Origin: Pseudooceanicola pacificus
Lineage (GTDB): Bacteria; Pseudomonadota; Alphaproteobacteria; Rhodobacterales; Rhodobacteraceae
Assembly (NCBI RefSeq): GCF_009789075.1
Contig: NZ_WNXQ01000013.1
Span: 19,697 to 83,696, forward strand
Length of the DNA stretch: 64,000 nt
Direction of reading: 5' to 3'
The notes under the pieces are model-generated. The model saw nothing but the letters and a program-made list of their open reading frames with translations, ran no database searches and was not told the DNA's origin. The translations under genes and the position numbers were made by a program. This document shows positions 9,465 through 17,929 of the stretch, in pieces; the stretch's first letter is position 1; each line of letters begins with the position of its first letter.

Positions 9465-9498
9465 CGCCTCCGGCGGGAGTATTTTTGACGAGATGAAG
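9465..9498. repeat. GC-rich repeat element (GCCTCCGGCGGGAGTATTTTT type)
   Basis: The short inverted core CGCCTCCGGCGG is followed by GAGTATTTTTGACGAGATG. Elements of this form occur, from memory, in many intergenic copies in Rhodobacteraceae genomes. Only one copy is visible in this window. Because a small stem is followed by five Ts, it could also serve as the pcaB operon terminator. Confidence 0.45.
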
Positions 9499-9737
9499 CC
9501 GGGGGGTGCCCTGCGGGCCGAAGGTCGGCGGCGGTCGAGTGTCCCGGGGGCGGGGCGTGAAGCCGGCAGCGGGCGCTTCGGGGCGCCGCGCCTTGCGGGA
9601 GCCGGAGCCGTGGCGCGCCGCTCTGCATGCCGGGCGGGCCCTTTGCCCTGTCGATCCCGCTGGCCGCGCCCGGGATTGCGGTCGTTCTGCGCGCCCGGCC
9701 CCGGGGCGCGGGGATGTGACGCAAGGTCACCGCCCAT

Positions 9738-9756
9738 TGCGGAATTGAATTTCGCA
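9738..9756. promoter_or_regulatory. Imperfect palindrome in the alcohol dehydrogenase promoter region
   Basis: TGCGGAATT (9738-9746) and AATTTCGCA (9748-9756) are inverted with one mismatch around a single central base. The site lies 56 bases upstream of the dehydrogenase start, in the only AT-rich part of the gap. It is a candidate operator for the ArsR regulator encoded at the end of this operon; this is inference. Confidence 0.4.
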
Positions 9757-9811
9757 CTTGCATCATGTGATCAGGGACGGACAGATGTGCCAGGCAATGG
9801 GAGGAACAGCC

Positions 9812-10894
9812 ATGCAGACGATCAAGGCGGCCGTGTGCCACGAATTCGGGGCCCCGCTCGTCATCGAAGAGGTGACGCTTGAGGCGCCGAAGATGGGCGA
9901 GGTCGAGGTCGAGATCGAGGCCGTCGCGATTTGCCATTCCGACATCAGCTACCAGCAGGGCGGCTTTGGCGGTCAGCTGCCGGCGGTCTACGGGCACGAG
10001 GCGGCGGGCATCGTCACCGCCGTGGGCGAGGCGGTGCATGGCATCAAGATTGGCGACAGCGTCTGCGTCACGCTGATCCACGCCTGCGGCCATTGCACCA
10101 CCTGCCAGAGCGGCAGACCCACGATCTGCGAGACCCCGGTCGACAATTTCGAAGGCGGCCCGATCAAGCAGGACGGCAAGCCCGTGATGCGCGCGATGGC
10201 CGCCGGGGCCTTTGCCGAAAAGGTCGTGGTGGATCAGAGCCAGCTCTGCGTCATCCCCGCCGATATCGGCAAGGACGTGGCCGCGTTGATTTCATGCGGT
10301 GTGGTCACCGGCGTGGGCGCGGCGGTCTTTGCCGCCGATATCCAGGTCGGCCAGGACGTGGTGGTGATCGGCGCCGGCGGTGTCGGCCTGAACGCGATCC
10401 AGGGCGCCGTCATCGCGGGCGCGCGCCGCGTGGTCGCCGTGGACATGCTGCCCGAGAAGCTGGAGATCGCCCGGGAATTCGGCGCGACGGATGTGGTGCT
10501 GGCCGAGGGCAAACCCTGGGCCGAGGTCAAGAAGATCCTCGGCCGTGGCGCCGATGCCGTGCTGGTGACCGTGGGGGTCGCGCAGGTCTATGACCAGGCG
10601 CCGCGCTACCTGGGCTGGGGCGGCAAGGTGGTGATGGTCGGCATGCCGCATGGCGACAAGGTCTCGACCTACTCGCCGCTGATCATGGCGAACCAGGGCC
10701 AGGCCATCGTCGGTTCCAAGATGGGGGACATGGTGATCAAGCGCGACATCCCGTGGATCGTCGACATGTACAAGCAGGGCCGGCTGAAGCTGGATGAGCT
10801 GATCTCGGGCCGCTACAGGCTGGACGAGATAAACGACGCCATCGAAAGCACCAAGTCCGGGACCGCGCGGCGCAACGTCGTCATCCTGAAGTGA
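9812..10894 (+). CDS. Zinc-dependent alcohol dehydrogenase (medium-chain)
   Basis: A 360-residue medium-chain dehydrogenase. Catalytic zinc ligands are Cys41 (ICHSD), His62-Glu63 (GHEAAG) and a further residue downstream. The structural zinc lobe is complete with Cys92, Cys95, Cys98 and Cys106 (CGHCTTCQSGRPTIC). The NAD(P)-binding motif is GAGGVGLN. It oxidises an alcohol or reduces an aldehyde; class III-like enzymes of this shape often act on formaldehyde-glutathione, but I cannot assign the substrate. The ATG at 9812 follows GGGAGG; an upstream in-frame ATG at 9758 would add an unlikely leader. Its stop overlaps the GTG of the enolase-superfamily gene, so they are coupled. Confidence 0.88.
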   Translation: MQTIKAAVCHEFGAPLVIEEVTLEAPKMGEVEVEIEAVAICHSDISYQQGGFGGQLPAVYGHEAAGIVTAVGEAVHGIKIGDSVCVTLIHACGHCTTCQSGRPTICETPVDNFEGGPIKQDGKPVMRAMAAGAFAEKVVVDQSQLCVIPADIGKDVAALISCGVVTGVGAAVFAADIQVGQDVVVIGAGGVGLNAIQGAVIAGARRVVAVDMLPEKLEIAREFGATDVVLAEGKPWAEVKKILGRGADAVLVTVGVAQVYDQAPRYLGWGGKVVMVGMPHGDKVSTYSPLIMANQGQAIVGSKMGDMVIKRDIPWIVDMYKQGRLKLDELISGRYRLDEINDAIESTKSGTARRNVVILK

Positions 10895-12123
10895 AGCTCG
10901 ACACGCTCGATATCATCGTGACCGCCCCGCCCGCTCCGGGCTGGGGCGGGCGCTACTGGATCCTTGTGAAGGTCACCACCGACACCGGACTCCACGGCTG
11001 GGGCGAATGCTACGCCGCCTCGGTCGGGCCCGAGGCGATGACCGGCGTCATCACCGACGTCTTCACCCGGCACATGGCGGGCGAGAACCCCGAGAATGTC
11101 GAGCTGATGTTCCGCCGGGCCTATTCCGCCGGCTTCACCCAACGGCCCGACCTGACGGTGATGGGCGCGTTCTCGGGGCTGGAAATGGCCTGCTGGGACA
11201 TCCTCGGCAAGCATCGCGAACGGCCGGTGCATGCGCTGATCGGCGGGGCGATGCAGGACCGTCTGCGGGCCTATTCCTACCTCTACCCCCTGCCCCATCA
11301 TCCGGTGGCCGATTTCTGGAACGACCCGGACATGGCCGCCGAAAGCGCCCAGGACCTGCTGGCGCGCGGCTATACGGCGGTGAAATTCGACCCGGCCGGG
11401 CCCTATACGATCCGGGGCGGGCATATGCCCGCGATGTCGGACATCACCCGCTCGGTCAATTTCTGCCACGCGATCCGCCAGGCCGTGGGCGACCGGGCCG
11501 ACCTGCTGTTCGGCACGCATGGGCAGTTCTCGACCGCGGGCGCGATCCGCATGGCCCGGGCGCTGGAACCCTATGCGCCGCTCTGGTTCGAGGAACCCGT
11601 GCCGCCGGACGACCTGCCCTCGATGGCCGAGGTGGCGCGGCATACCTCGATCCCCGTGGCGACCGGCGAGCGGCTGACGACCAAGGCGGAATTCGCCGCC
11701 GTCCTGCGATCCGGCGCGGCCGGCATCCTGCAACCGGCCCTGGGCCGCGCGGGCGGGATCTGGGAGGCCAAGAAGATTGCCGCGATGGCCGAGGCGTTCA
11801 ACGTCCAGGTTGCCCCGCATTTCTACTGCGGCCCGGTGGAATGGGCGGCGAACATCCAGTTCGCGGCCGCCATTCCGAACCTGCTGATGGTGGAAACCAT
11901 CGAAACGCCGTTCCACGCGGCGCTGTCCAGGAACTCCATCACCGTCGACGCGGGCCATGTGGTGGTGCCGCAGACCGCCGGCCTGGGGATCGAGATCGAC
12001 GAGGATCTCGCCCGCGCCCATCCCTATACCGGCGACCAGCTGCATCTGCAGATGCAGGAAGCGCCCTGCGATTACGCGCGCGAGAACCGGTTCCAGGGCG
12101 GGGCGCCGTCTGACGCGCCATGA
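10891..12123 (+). CDS. Mandelate racemase/muconate lactonizing enzyme family protein (enolase superfamily)
   Basis: A 410-residue enolase-superfamily protein with an N-terminal capping domain and a C-terminal barrel. Visible active-site elements are Lys165 (AVKFDP), His210 (FGTHGQ), Glu234 (WFEEPV), Glu260 (TGERL) and His310 (APHFYC). In sugar-acid dehydratases of this family three acidic ligands spaced by 26 residues bind Mg2+; here the first falls on Gly208, with Glu234 and Glu260 intact. The start is a GTG overlapping the upstream TGA. Most likely a dehydratase or cycloisomerase of an acid sugar, but substrate and even activity are open. It is coupled to the ArsR gene by a 4-bp overlap. 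Confidence 0.85.
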   Translation: MKLDTLDIIVTAPPAPGWGGRYWILVKVTTDTGLHGWGECYAASVGPEAMTGVITDVFTRHMAGENPENVELMFRRAYSAGFTQRPDLTVMGAFSGLEMACWDILGKHRERPVHALIGGAMQDRLRAYSYLYPLPHHPVADFWNDPDMAAESAQDLLARGYTAVKFDPAGPYTIRGGHMPAMSDITRSVNFCHAIRQAVGDRADLLFGTHGQFSTAGAIRMARALEPYAPLWFEEPVPPDDLPSMAEVARHTSIPVATGERLTTKAEFAAVLRSGAAGILQPALGRAGGIWEAKKIAAMAEAFNVQVAPHFYCGPVEWAANIQFAAAIPNLLMVETIETPFHAALSRNSITVDAGHVVVPQTAGLGIEIDEDLARAHPYTGDQLHLQMQEAPCDYARENRFQGGAPSDAP

Positions 12124-12512
12124 CAACCTCGCCAAGCTGCGCGGAGCGTGATAAACCCTCCAGCAACTGGAACAAGGAACCTGCCGACGTGCCAGACACC
12201 ACGGTTTCCCCTGCGCCGCCGGGCGAGATGGCCCGGAACGCCGCGGCGGCGGCCAGCTACCTCAAGACGCTGGCGCATGAGGGGCGGCTGATGATCCTGT
12301 GCCACCTCGGCGAGGGCGAGAAATCAGTGAGCGAGCTGGAAGCCCTGCTCGATATCCGCCAGGCCGCCGTCAGCCAGATGCTCGCCCGCCTGCGCGAGGA
12401 AGGCTTTGTCGCGACCCGGCGCGATGGCAAGACGGTCTATTACCGGCTGGCCGACGCCAATACTTCCGAAGTGATCGAGCTGCTGTACCGGATGTTCTGC
12501 CAGCCGAAGTGA
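12120..12512 (+). CDS. ArsR/SmtB-family regulator with SqrR/BigR-type cysteine pair
   Basis: A 130-residue winged-helix regulator. The DNA-recognition helix lies in SELEALLDIRQAAVSQMLARL and the wing in ATRRDGKTVYYRL. Two cysteines, Cys61 (LMILCHL, helix 2) and Cys127 (RMFCQ, last helix), are 66 residues apart, the same spacing as in the persulfide-responsive repressors SqrR and BigR. The classical metal-binding CxC of ArsR is absent. A third Cys (Cys7) lies in the N-terminal tail. An alternative GTG start at 12189 would give 107 residues, nearer to the family length, and is preceded by AAGGAA. It ends the dehydrogenase/enolase operon and probably autoregulates it. The sensor role is inferred. 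Confidence 0.86.
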   Translation: MTTSPSCAERDKPSSNWNKEPADVPDTTVSPAPPGEMARNAAAAASYLKTLAHEGRLMILCHLGEGEKSVSELEALLDIRQAAVSQMLARLREEGFVATRRDGKTVYYRLADANTSEVIELLYRMFCQPK

Positions 12513-12585
12513 GGGGCGCGGCGGCGGGGCGTGCCCCGTTCAAAACCCGCGCAAGTGGCGGGGGCAATCGACCTGGAGACGCGCA

Positions 12586-12613
12586 AACGAAAACAGGCGG
12601 CCGAAGCCGCCTG
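12586..12613 (-). terminator. Rho-independent terminator of the complex I subunit gene
   Basis: Read on the minus strand, CAGGCGGC and GCCGCCTG pair around a TTCG tetraloop (12594-12613) and are followed by TTTTCGTTT. It lies 23 bases beyond the stop of the minus-strand gene at 12637. Because the stem is symmetrical, it may also insulate the ArsR operon coming from the other side. Confidence 0.85.
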
Positions 12614-12636
12614 CGCAAGATACCGTCACGGCGATA

Positions 12637-12948
12637 TCAGTGGGTCCAGACCGCGCGGCGGTTGGTGGCGAAGTTCTCGCCATAGCCGCCGGGGCGGACG
12701 TTGGGCTTGCGGCTGTGCGGATCGGTCACCACGGCATCGATGCCGTTGTCGCGGGCATAGTCCAGCGCCGCCTCCTTGGTGTCGAACCGCAGGCGCACCT
12801 GGGCCTGGGTGTCGGTCGACGAGGTCCAGCCCATCAGCGGATCGACCTCGCGCGCGCTGTCCGCGACATAGTCCAGGATCCACTGCTTGGTCCGGCCGGT
12901 GCCGGATTGCATGGCGGTCTTTGCGGGGCGGTAGATGCGAGCGGGCAT
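12637..12948 (-). CDS. NADH dehydrogenase accessory subunit, NDUFS4-like (ETC complex I)
   Basis: A 103-residue protein starting [18 protein letters not shown], with the family-typical [25 protein letters not shown] and C-terminal [12 protein letters not shown]. This is the ETC complex I subunit family, the bacterial counterpart of mitochondrial NDUFS4/AQDQ, found in alphaproteobacteria. It is an accessory subunit on the matrix/cytoplasmic arm of complex I. The open frame extends upstream to 13140 but without homology; the ATG at 12948 has a GGAGAA ribosome site. It stands alone, away from the nuo operon, as is usual, and has its own terminator. Confidence 0.93.
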   Translation of the reverse strand: MPARIYRPAKTAMQSGTGRTKQWILDYVADSAREVDPLMGWTSSTDTQAQVRLRFDTKEAALDYARDNGIDAVVTDPHSRKPNVRPGGYGENFATNRRAVWTH

Positions 12949-13404
12949 GGCGTTCTCCTCTGGCCTGACGGTTATCTGAAAAAACGCGTCCAGCGGCAAG
13001 GTGGAAATCGGTGGCAAATGCGCCCTGGTCGCCCTCCGACTCGCGGGGAGCGAGGGGTGGGTAACGCAAGCTGAAAGGCGACCAGAGACTGCTGCTTGCC
13101 CGTGAATGCTGCGGCAGCAAAATGCACTTCGCAAGTACATTTTTTTCAGCGAATGAAACGTGCGGATGAAATCCCCATGATTTCATGGACTTGGAATGGT
13201 TGACGCAGATGCATATTCACGTCAACCGGGGTCATTGTGCGGGCGCAGAGCTCCCGGCTGACGCCAATTCGCGTCCCCATGCGCCGGCGTGGGGAATCAG
13301 CGGCCCCCCGGAACGCGAATCCTGCGGGTGATGCATCGCCTGTCAGTGCCGGGGTTGAAGCGGAACAAAAACAGACCAAACTATAGCCGCGAAAGGAATC
13401 ACCG
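12949..13404. other. Intergenic region between the complex I subunit gene and uvrB
   Basis: About 456 bp with no supported gene. It contains an inverted repeat GGTTGACG (13198-13205) / CGTCAACC (13220-13227) with a 14-base spacer, and a LexA-like half-site pair next to uvrB. Divergent promoters for the two flanking genes must lie here. Confidence 0.55.
13364..13378. promoter_or_regulatory. Possible LexA (SOS) box upstream of uvrB
   Basis: GAAC, seven bases, then GACC: one mismatch from the GAAC-N7-GAAC form of the alphaproteobacterial LexA box. It sits 26 bases before the uvrB ATG, overlapping where a promoter would be. uvrB is commonly an SOS gene, which supports the reading, but one mismatch in eight fixed bases is weak evidence. 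Confidence 0.35.
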
Positions 13405-15582
13405 ATGTCCGAGACCGCCCTGCACGCCCCCGCCGAAGATGTCCGCACGCGCCTGAAGCTGGAAGGCGGGCGGCGGCTGGTGATGAAGACCGAATTCAGC
13501 GCCGCGGGCGACCAGCCCACCGCCATCGCCGAGCTGACGCAGGGGATCGAGGCGGGCGAGCGCGACCAGGTCCTGCTGGGCGCGACCGGCACCGGCAAGA
13601 CCTTCACCATGGCCAAGGTCATCGAGGAGACGCAGCGCCCCGCGATCATCCTTGCCCCGAACAAGACCCTGGCCGCCCAGCTGTATGGCGAGTTCAAGGG
13701 CTTCTTTCCCGATAACGCGGTGGAGTATTTCGTCAGCTTCTACGATTACTACCAGCCCGAGGCCTATGTGCCGCGCTCGGACACCTATATCGAGAAGGAA
13801 TCCCAGATCAACGAACAGATCGACCGGATGCGCCACTCGGCCACCCGGGCGCTGCTGGAGCGTGACGACGTGATCATCGTCGCCTCGGTGTCCTGCATCT
13901 ACGGCATCGGCTCGGTCGAAACCTATGGTGCGATGATCCAGGACCTCAAGGTCGGGTCGACCTACGATCAGCGGCAGGTCATCGCCGATCTCGTGGCCCA
14001 GCAGTACAAACGCAACGACCAGGCGTTCCAGCGCGGGTCCTTCCGGGTGCGGGGCGACAGTCTCGAAATTTTTCCGGCGCACCTGGAAGATCGCGCCTGG
14101 CGGCTGTCGTTCTTTGGCGAAGAACTTGAATCTATTGTCGAATTCGACGCCCTGACCGGCCAGAAGACGGACACGTTCCAGCAGGTCCGCGTCTATGCCA
14201 ACAGCCATTACGTGACGCCCAAGCCGACGATGCAGCAGGCGATCATCAGCATCCGCAAAGAGCTGCGCCAGCGGCTCGACCAGCTGGTCGGCGAGGGCAA
14301 GCTGCTGGAGGCGCAGCGGCTGGAACAGCGGACCAATTTCGACATCGAGATGCTGGAGGCGACCGGCGTCTGCAACGGGATCGAGAACTATTCGCGCTAC
14401 CTGACCGGCCGCGCGCCCGGCGAACCGCCGCCCACCCTGTTCGAATTCATCCCCGACAACGCCATCGTCTTTGCCGACGAAAGCCACGTCTCGGTGCCCC
14501 AGATCGGCGGCATGTACCGGGGCGACTACCGGCGCAAGTTCACCCTGGCCGAACACGGGTTCCGCCTGCCCTCCTGCATGGACAACCGCCCGCTGAAATT
14601 CGAGGAATGGGACGCGATGCGCCCGCAATCGGTCTATGTCAGCGCCACCCCCGGCAGCTGGGAGATGGAGCAGACCGGCGGCGTCTTCACCGAACAGGTC
14701 ATCCGCCCCACCGGCCTGCTGGATCCTCAGGTCGAGATCCGGCCGGTGCAGATGCAGGTCGACGACCTGCTGGACGAGGTGCGCAAGGTCGCCGCCGACG
14801 GCTATCGCACGCTCTGCACCACCCTGACCAAGCGCATGGCCGAGGATCTGACGGAATACATGCACGAACAGGGCATCCGCGTGCGCTACATGCATTCCGA
14901 CATCGACACGCTGGAGCGGATCGAAATCCTGCGCGACCTGCGGCTTGGCGCCTTCGACGTGCTGATCGGGATCAACCTGCTGCGCGAGGGGCTCGACATC
15001 CCGGAATGCGGGCTGGTGGCCATTCTGGACGCCGACAAGGAGGGCTTCCTGCGCTCTGAAACCTCGCTGATCCAGACCATCGGGCGGGCCGCGCGGAACG
15101 CCGACGGGCGGGTGATCATGTATGCCGACCGCATCACCGGGTCGATGGAGCGCGCGCTGGCCGAAACCGACCGCCGCCGCGAAAAGCAGGTGGCCTACAA
15201 CATCGAACACGGCATCACCCCGGCCACCGTGCGCAAGAACGTCGAGGATATCCTCGCCGGGCTCTATCGCGGCGATGTCGACATGAACCGCGTGACGGCC
15301 CAGGTCGAAAAGCCGCTTTACGGCGGCAACCTGCAGGCCCATCTGGACGGGCTGCGCGCCGACATGCGCAAGGCGGCCGAGAACCTGGAGTTCGAGGAAG
15401 CCGCCCGCCTGCGGGACGAGGTCAAGCGCCTGGAGGCGGTCGACCTCGCGGTGGCCGACGACCCCCTGGCGCGCCAGCAGGCCGTCGAGAAGGCGGCGGA
15501 AGAGGCCGTGGGCAAACGCGGCCGCTCGACAGCCGGTCGGCCGGGCCAGCATGGCGGCAACGTCAAGCGGCGGAAGCGGTAG
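13405..15582 (+). CDS. uvrB: UvrABC excinuclease subunit B
   Basis: A 725-residue UvrB, slightly longer than the usual 670-700. It holds Walker A GATGTGKT (residues 59-66), the damage-wedging beta-hairpin region [20 protein letters not shown], the Walker B-like VFADESHV, helicase motifs through QTIGRAARN, and a C-terminal UVR coiled-coil motif ([16 protein letters not shown]). UvrB verifies DNA lesions handed over by UvrA and recruits UvrC for incision. The extra length is mainly a charged C-terminal tail after the UVR motif (about 50 residues). It appears monocistronic and is followed by tRNA-Arg. Preceded by a GAAAGGA ribosome site. Confidence 0.98.
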   Translation: MSETALHAPAEDVRTRLKLEGGRRLVMKTEFSAAGDQPTAIAELTQGIEAGERDQVLLGATGTGKTFTMAKVIEETQRPAIILAPNKTLAAQLYGEFKGFFPDNAVEYFVSFYDYYQPEAYVPRSDTYIEKESQINEQIDRMRHSATRALLERDDVIIVASVSCIYGIGSVETYGAMIQDLKVGSTYDQRQVIADLVAQQYKRNDQAFQRGSFRVRGDSLEIFPAHLEDRAWRLSFFGEELESIVEFDALTGQKTDTFQQVRVYANSHYVTPKPTMQQAIISIRKELRQRLDQLVGEGKLLEAQRLEQRTNFDIEMLEATGVCNGIENYSRYLTGRAPGEPPPTLFEFIPDNAIVFADESHVSVPQIGGMYRGDYRRKFTLAEHGFRLPSCMDNRPLKFEEWDAMRPQSVYVSATPGSWEMEQTGGVFTEQVIRPTGLLDPQVEIRPVQMQVDDLLDEVRKVAADGYRTLCTTLTKRMAEDLTEYMHEQGIRVRYMHSDIDTLERIEILRDLRLGAFDVLIGINLLREGLDIPECGLVAILDADKEGFLRSETSLIQTIGRAARNADGRVIMYADRITGSMERALAETDRRREKQVAYNIEHGITPATVRKNVEDILAGLYRGDVDMNRVTAQVEKPLYGGNLQAHLDGLRADMRKAAENLEFEEAARLRDEVKRLEAVDLAVADDPLARQQAVEKAAEEAVGKRGRSTAGRPGQHGGNVKRRKR

Positions 15583-15705
15583 CAGCGTTGGGGCGGCGAC
15601 GCGCCCTGGCGGCGGTCGCCGGAAATTCCCGCGCCCTGGGCGCAGACCCGGCATGCTCGATTGCGGCAGCCAGATCATTGGGCTAAACCAACGGCATGCG
15701 CGTCT

Positions 15706-15779
15706 GACCCGCTAGCTCAACTGGATAGAGCAAGTGCCTTCTAAGCACTAGGTTCGGGGTTCAAGTCCTCGGCGGGTCG
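15706..15779 (+). tRNA. tRNA-Arg (anticodon TCT)
   Basis: A full cloverleaf of 74 bases: acceptor GACCCGC pairs with GCGGGTC, D stem GCTC/GAGC, anticodon stem AGTGC/GCACT with loop CTTCTAA (anticodon TCT), T stem CGGGG with TTCAAGT loop and CCTCG (one G-G-type weakness aside). The discriminator is G, and CCA is not encoded. It decodes AGA, a rare codon in such GC-rich DNA. tRNA genes of this type are frequent integration sites, and the DNA just downstream contains a gene remnant. Confidence 0.95.
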
Positions 15780-16147
15780 CGCCGCGCAGGGTTTTTGCCA
15801 ACTCTGCCGCACAGGTCCCTAGAGGGACTCACCCCGTGGCCCCGTGATGGCCGCCGGACTGCATGGGCGGGAAACGGCCCTTCGCCGTGCGGATCGGGAC
15901 AGACGGTTGCGCGAAAAACATGCACGCGCGCTCCGGGCCGCCGAAACAGTCCCCGGGCACCGCATGCTTCACGCAGGGCAAGGCTGCTGACCGCGAACAT
16001 GGGGCCCTCCACAAGGGGACGTCACTCCGCCGCAGCCGCCGCGCGTTCACCGGGGGCGCGCCATCCGCCCCGCGCGTCGAAAGCAGAAGACTCCCGCCGC
16101 CTACATGTTATGATTGTGGAGATATTTATCTCACCACTGGCTTTTTC
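15780..16147. other. Non-coding DNA downstream of tRNA-Arg
   Basis: About 370 bp with no supported gene. It has a small perfect inverted repeat, GTCCCT (15815-15820) / AGGGAC (15823-15828), and an AT-rich imperfect repeat around GAGATATTTATCTC (16120-16133) just ahead of the AraC-like remnant. No copy of the tRNA 3' end could be found as an integrase att duplicate. Confidence 0.5.
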
Positions 16148-16429
16148 ATGCTCACCTATGCCGCAAAGTTCTGGGAAGACAGCCTCGGCGCGCGGACGCG
16201 GTTTCTGGCCGGGGCGGGCCCCTCCGTGACGGCGATCGCGCTGGACTGCGGGTTTTCCCGTCTCTGCCGTTTCCATCTCGGCCGTTTCGCGCAAGCCTAT
16301 CGCGCCGCCCATCATGAACCGCCATCCGTGACGCTGAGACGCGCAAGACCCGAATCCCGGCAGACCGGCCGGCGGACACAGGGTCACGCAAACCGGATAA
16401 CCCGCGCAGATCGGATAGATCAGCCGTAG
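16148..16429 (+). pseudogene. Remnant of an AraC-family regulator (C-terminal HTH only)
   Basis: A 93-codon open frame. Its middle part, VTAIALDCGFSRLCRFHLGR followed by FAQAYRAAHHEPPSVTLRR, is the second helix-turn-helix and signature end of an AraC-family DNA-binding domain. The first HTH and the sensory domain are missing, and the preceding residues (FWEDSLGARTRFLAGAGPS) do not look like AraC. The 3' tail is arginine-rich and unrelated. It is best read as a decayed fragment; a small stand-alone HTH protein is less likely. It lies between tRNA-Arg and the envelope-type cassette, which suggests past rearrangement here. Confidence 0.6.
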
Positions 16430-16493
16430 CGCGCGCCGTAGACTGCAACAGCACGGCACCCGCGCCGTGCCCGACATGATCGAGGTTGTGCCA

Positions 16494-17264
16494 ATGCCCG
16501 CGAACGGAGCCGTTTCACCGCCTCCTGCCTTCTTCCGGTTCGAGCGGACGCAGTGCGACCTGCCCTATTACCGGGGCGGCCCGGGCGGTTTCGGCCCGCT
16601 GGGCGCGCTTATCGTGCTCTGTGCCGCGGGCGCGGCCTTTGCCGTTCTGCTGAACACGCAGCAGATGTATCACAGCGGCCTGGCCGGGTTCATCCCGCCG
16701 CTGCTGTTCGTGCTCATCCCGCTGGCCGCCGTTGCAGCGGTTGCCGGGCCAAGGGCGCCCCTGGCCATGTTCCGGCGGCTCTCCCTCAAGGATATCGGGA
16801 TCATCCTGCTGTTCTTCGTGCTGAACGCGATTGTGACCGTGGCCGTGGGGCTGCTGATCACCGGCCTGTTTCACACCGTGTCGAACCCGGCCGGGGACAT
16901 GGTGGCCTCGGCATCGCGTGCTGACAGGGTCCTGTTCTTCGGCTGGACCGGTGTCCAACTGCTGGGCGAAGAGCTCTTCACCATCCTGATCTTTCTGGGT
17001 GTCATGGCGCTGCTGAGCCGGGTCATGCCGCGCAAACCCGCGCTGTGCATCGCGGCGCTGGTGGCGGCGGTGATCTTCGGGATGGTGCACCTGCCGACAT
17101 ATCAGTGGAACGTGGCACAGGCGGTCGGGCTGATGCCGATCCGGATCATTCTGCTGATGCCGTTCATCATCACCCGCAACATCTGGACCTCGACCGGGGT
17201 TCACATCCTCAACGACTGGGCGATCTTCGGCTCCACGGCAATCGCCGCGATGGATCCGGGCTGA
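16494..17264 (+). CDS. CPBP-family intramembrane metalloprotease
   Basis: A 256-residue polytopic membrane protein with the CPBP/CAAX-protease (Abi) motifs: the di-glutamate GEELFTILIF, the histidine motif FGMVHLPTY, and the third motif NIWTSTGVHILND with Asn, His and Asp. These residues form the zinc-type glutamate-protease site within the membrane. About 7-8 hydrophobic segments are visible. The ATG at 16494 was chosen for the GAGG eight bases upstream; in-frame starts at 16467 (GTG) and 16476 exist. Bacterial CPBP proteins work in peptide processing, bacteriocin immunity or signalling. It heads a run of five same-strand genes whose other products look secreted or hydrolytic. Confidence 0.85.
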   Translation: MPANGAVSPPPAFFRFERTQCDLPYYRGGPGGFGPLGALIVLCAAGAAFAVLLNTQQMYHSGLAGFIPPLLFVLIPLAAVAAVAGPRAPLAMFRRLSLKDIGIILLFFVLNAIVTVAVGLLITGLFHTVSNPAGDMVASASRADRVLFFGWTGVQLLGEELFTILIFLGVMALLSRVMPRKPALCIAALVAAVIFGMVHLPTYQWNVAQAVGLMPIRIILLMPFIITRNIWTSTGVHILNDWAIFGSTAIAAMDPG

Positions 17265-17289
17265 GACCCACGCAATGAAAGGGATCCCA

Positions 17290-17889
17290 ATGACACTGCG
17301 CTCCATGTCACTCCTCGCGTCGGTGGCCCTGTGCCCCGTCGCGGCCCTGGCGCAGGACGGCCCGGCCTTTGACTGCGCCAAGGCCCAGAGTTCGGCCGAG
17401 ACACTGATCTGCCAGGACCCCGGCCTTGCCGCGCTGGACCGGCGCCTGGCCGACCGGTTCGCCGCCGCCGTCGCGGTGGCCGAGGGGCTGGATACCGGGG
17501 CCGAAGAGACGACCAGGACCCTGCGCGCCATGCAGCGCGGCTGGATCTCGGGGCGCGACGAATGCTGGAAAGAGCCGGACCTGCGCGTCTGCGTCGAAAC
17601 CGAATACCTGCGCCGCGAGGCGGAACTGGTGGCCGAATTCCTGCTGGAGCCTCCGTCGCAGACGCTCCGGCTGACCTGCGGCCCGCGCGCGTTGGGTGTC
17701 GAACTGTTCGCGACCGAACTGCCCGGCATCCGGGTGGAAGAGGGCGACAAGGTTGCCATCGGCGCGCAATACGGGCCGGACACGCCCGGCAGCTATTACC
17801 TGCGGCAGTGGGGCGGGCTGGAGATGGGCGACGCGCCCCGCATCAGCGATGTCCAGGGAGTTGAGACCACCTGCCAGACGCAGGGTTGA
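17290..17889 (+). CDS. Secreted LprI-like (DUF1311) protein, putative lysozyme-inhibitor type
   Basis: A 199-residue protein with a signal peptide ending at ALAQD. The LprI/DUF1311 pattern follows: FDCAKAQSSAETLICQDPGLAALDRRLADRF, given here in pieces, then MQRGWISGRDECW and CVETEY, with paired cysteines. A second part (about residues 125-199, with two further cysteines) is reminiscent of small lysozyme-inhibitor domains but I cannot name it. LprI of mycobacteria is described as a lysozyme inhibitor; that role is extrapolated. The ATG at 17290 follows AAAGGGA; an in-frame ATG at 17275 is possible. Periplasmic, between a CPBP protease and an SH3b protein gene. Confidence 0.8.
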   Translation: MTLRSMSLLASVALCPVAALAQDGPAFDCAKAQSSAETLICQDPGLAALDRRLADRFAAAVAVAEGLDTGAEETTRTLRAMQRGWISGRDECWKEPDLRVCVETEYLRREAELVAEFLLEPPSQTLRLTCGPRALGVELFATELPGIRVEEGDKVAIGAQYGPDTPGSYYLRQWGGLEMGDAPRISDVQGVETTCQTQG

Positions 17890-17929
17890 GCGCGGATTTT
17901 CTGAACAGGCCCTTTCGGGAGGAACGAAT

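Larger units (their letters stand above)
9367..9811. other. Intergenic region between pcaB and the alcohol dehydrogenase
   Basis: About 445 bp with no convincing gene; short open frames at 9493-9882 and 9506-9748 are arginine-rich and have no ribosome site. It holds a GC-rich stretch, one copy of a Rhodobacteraceae-type repeat element (9465-9498) and an imperfect palindrome (9738-9756) that probably belongs to the downstream promoter. Confidence 0.6.

Noticed and set aside
9493..9882. Possible genes in the pcaB-alcohol dehydrogenase gap
   Set aside because: Short frames with extreme Arg/Gly content, no ribosome sites and overlap with the dehydrogenase start.
13399..15678. A 759-codon open frame on the minus strand across uvrB
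   Set aside because: It is the antisense shadow of uvrB in GC-rich DNA; the product has no domain and the plus-strand UvrB motifs are complete.
15706..16429. Integrative island bounded by a duplicated tRNA 3' end
   Set aside because: No second copy of the tRNA-Arg 3' sequence and no integrase gene was found in the following DNA, so only a remnant is reported.
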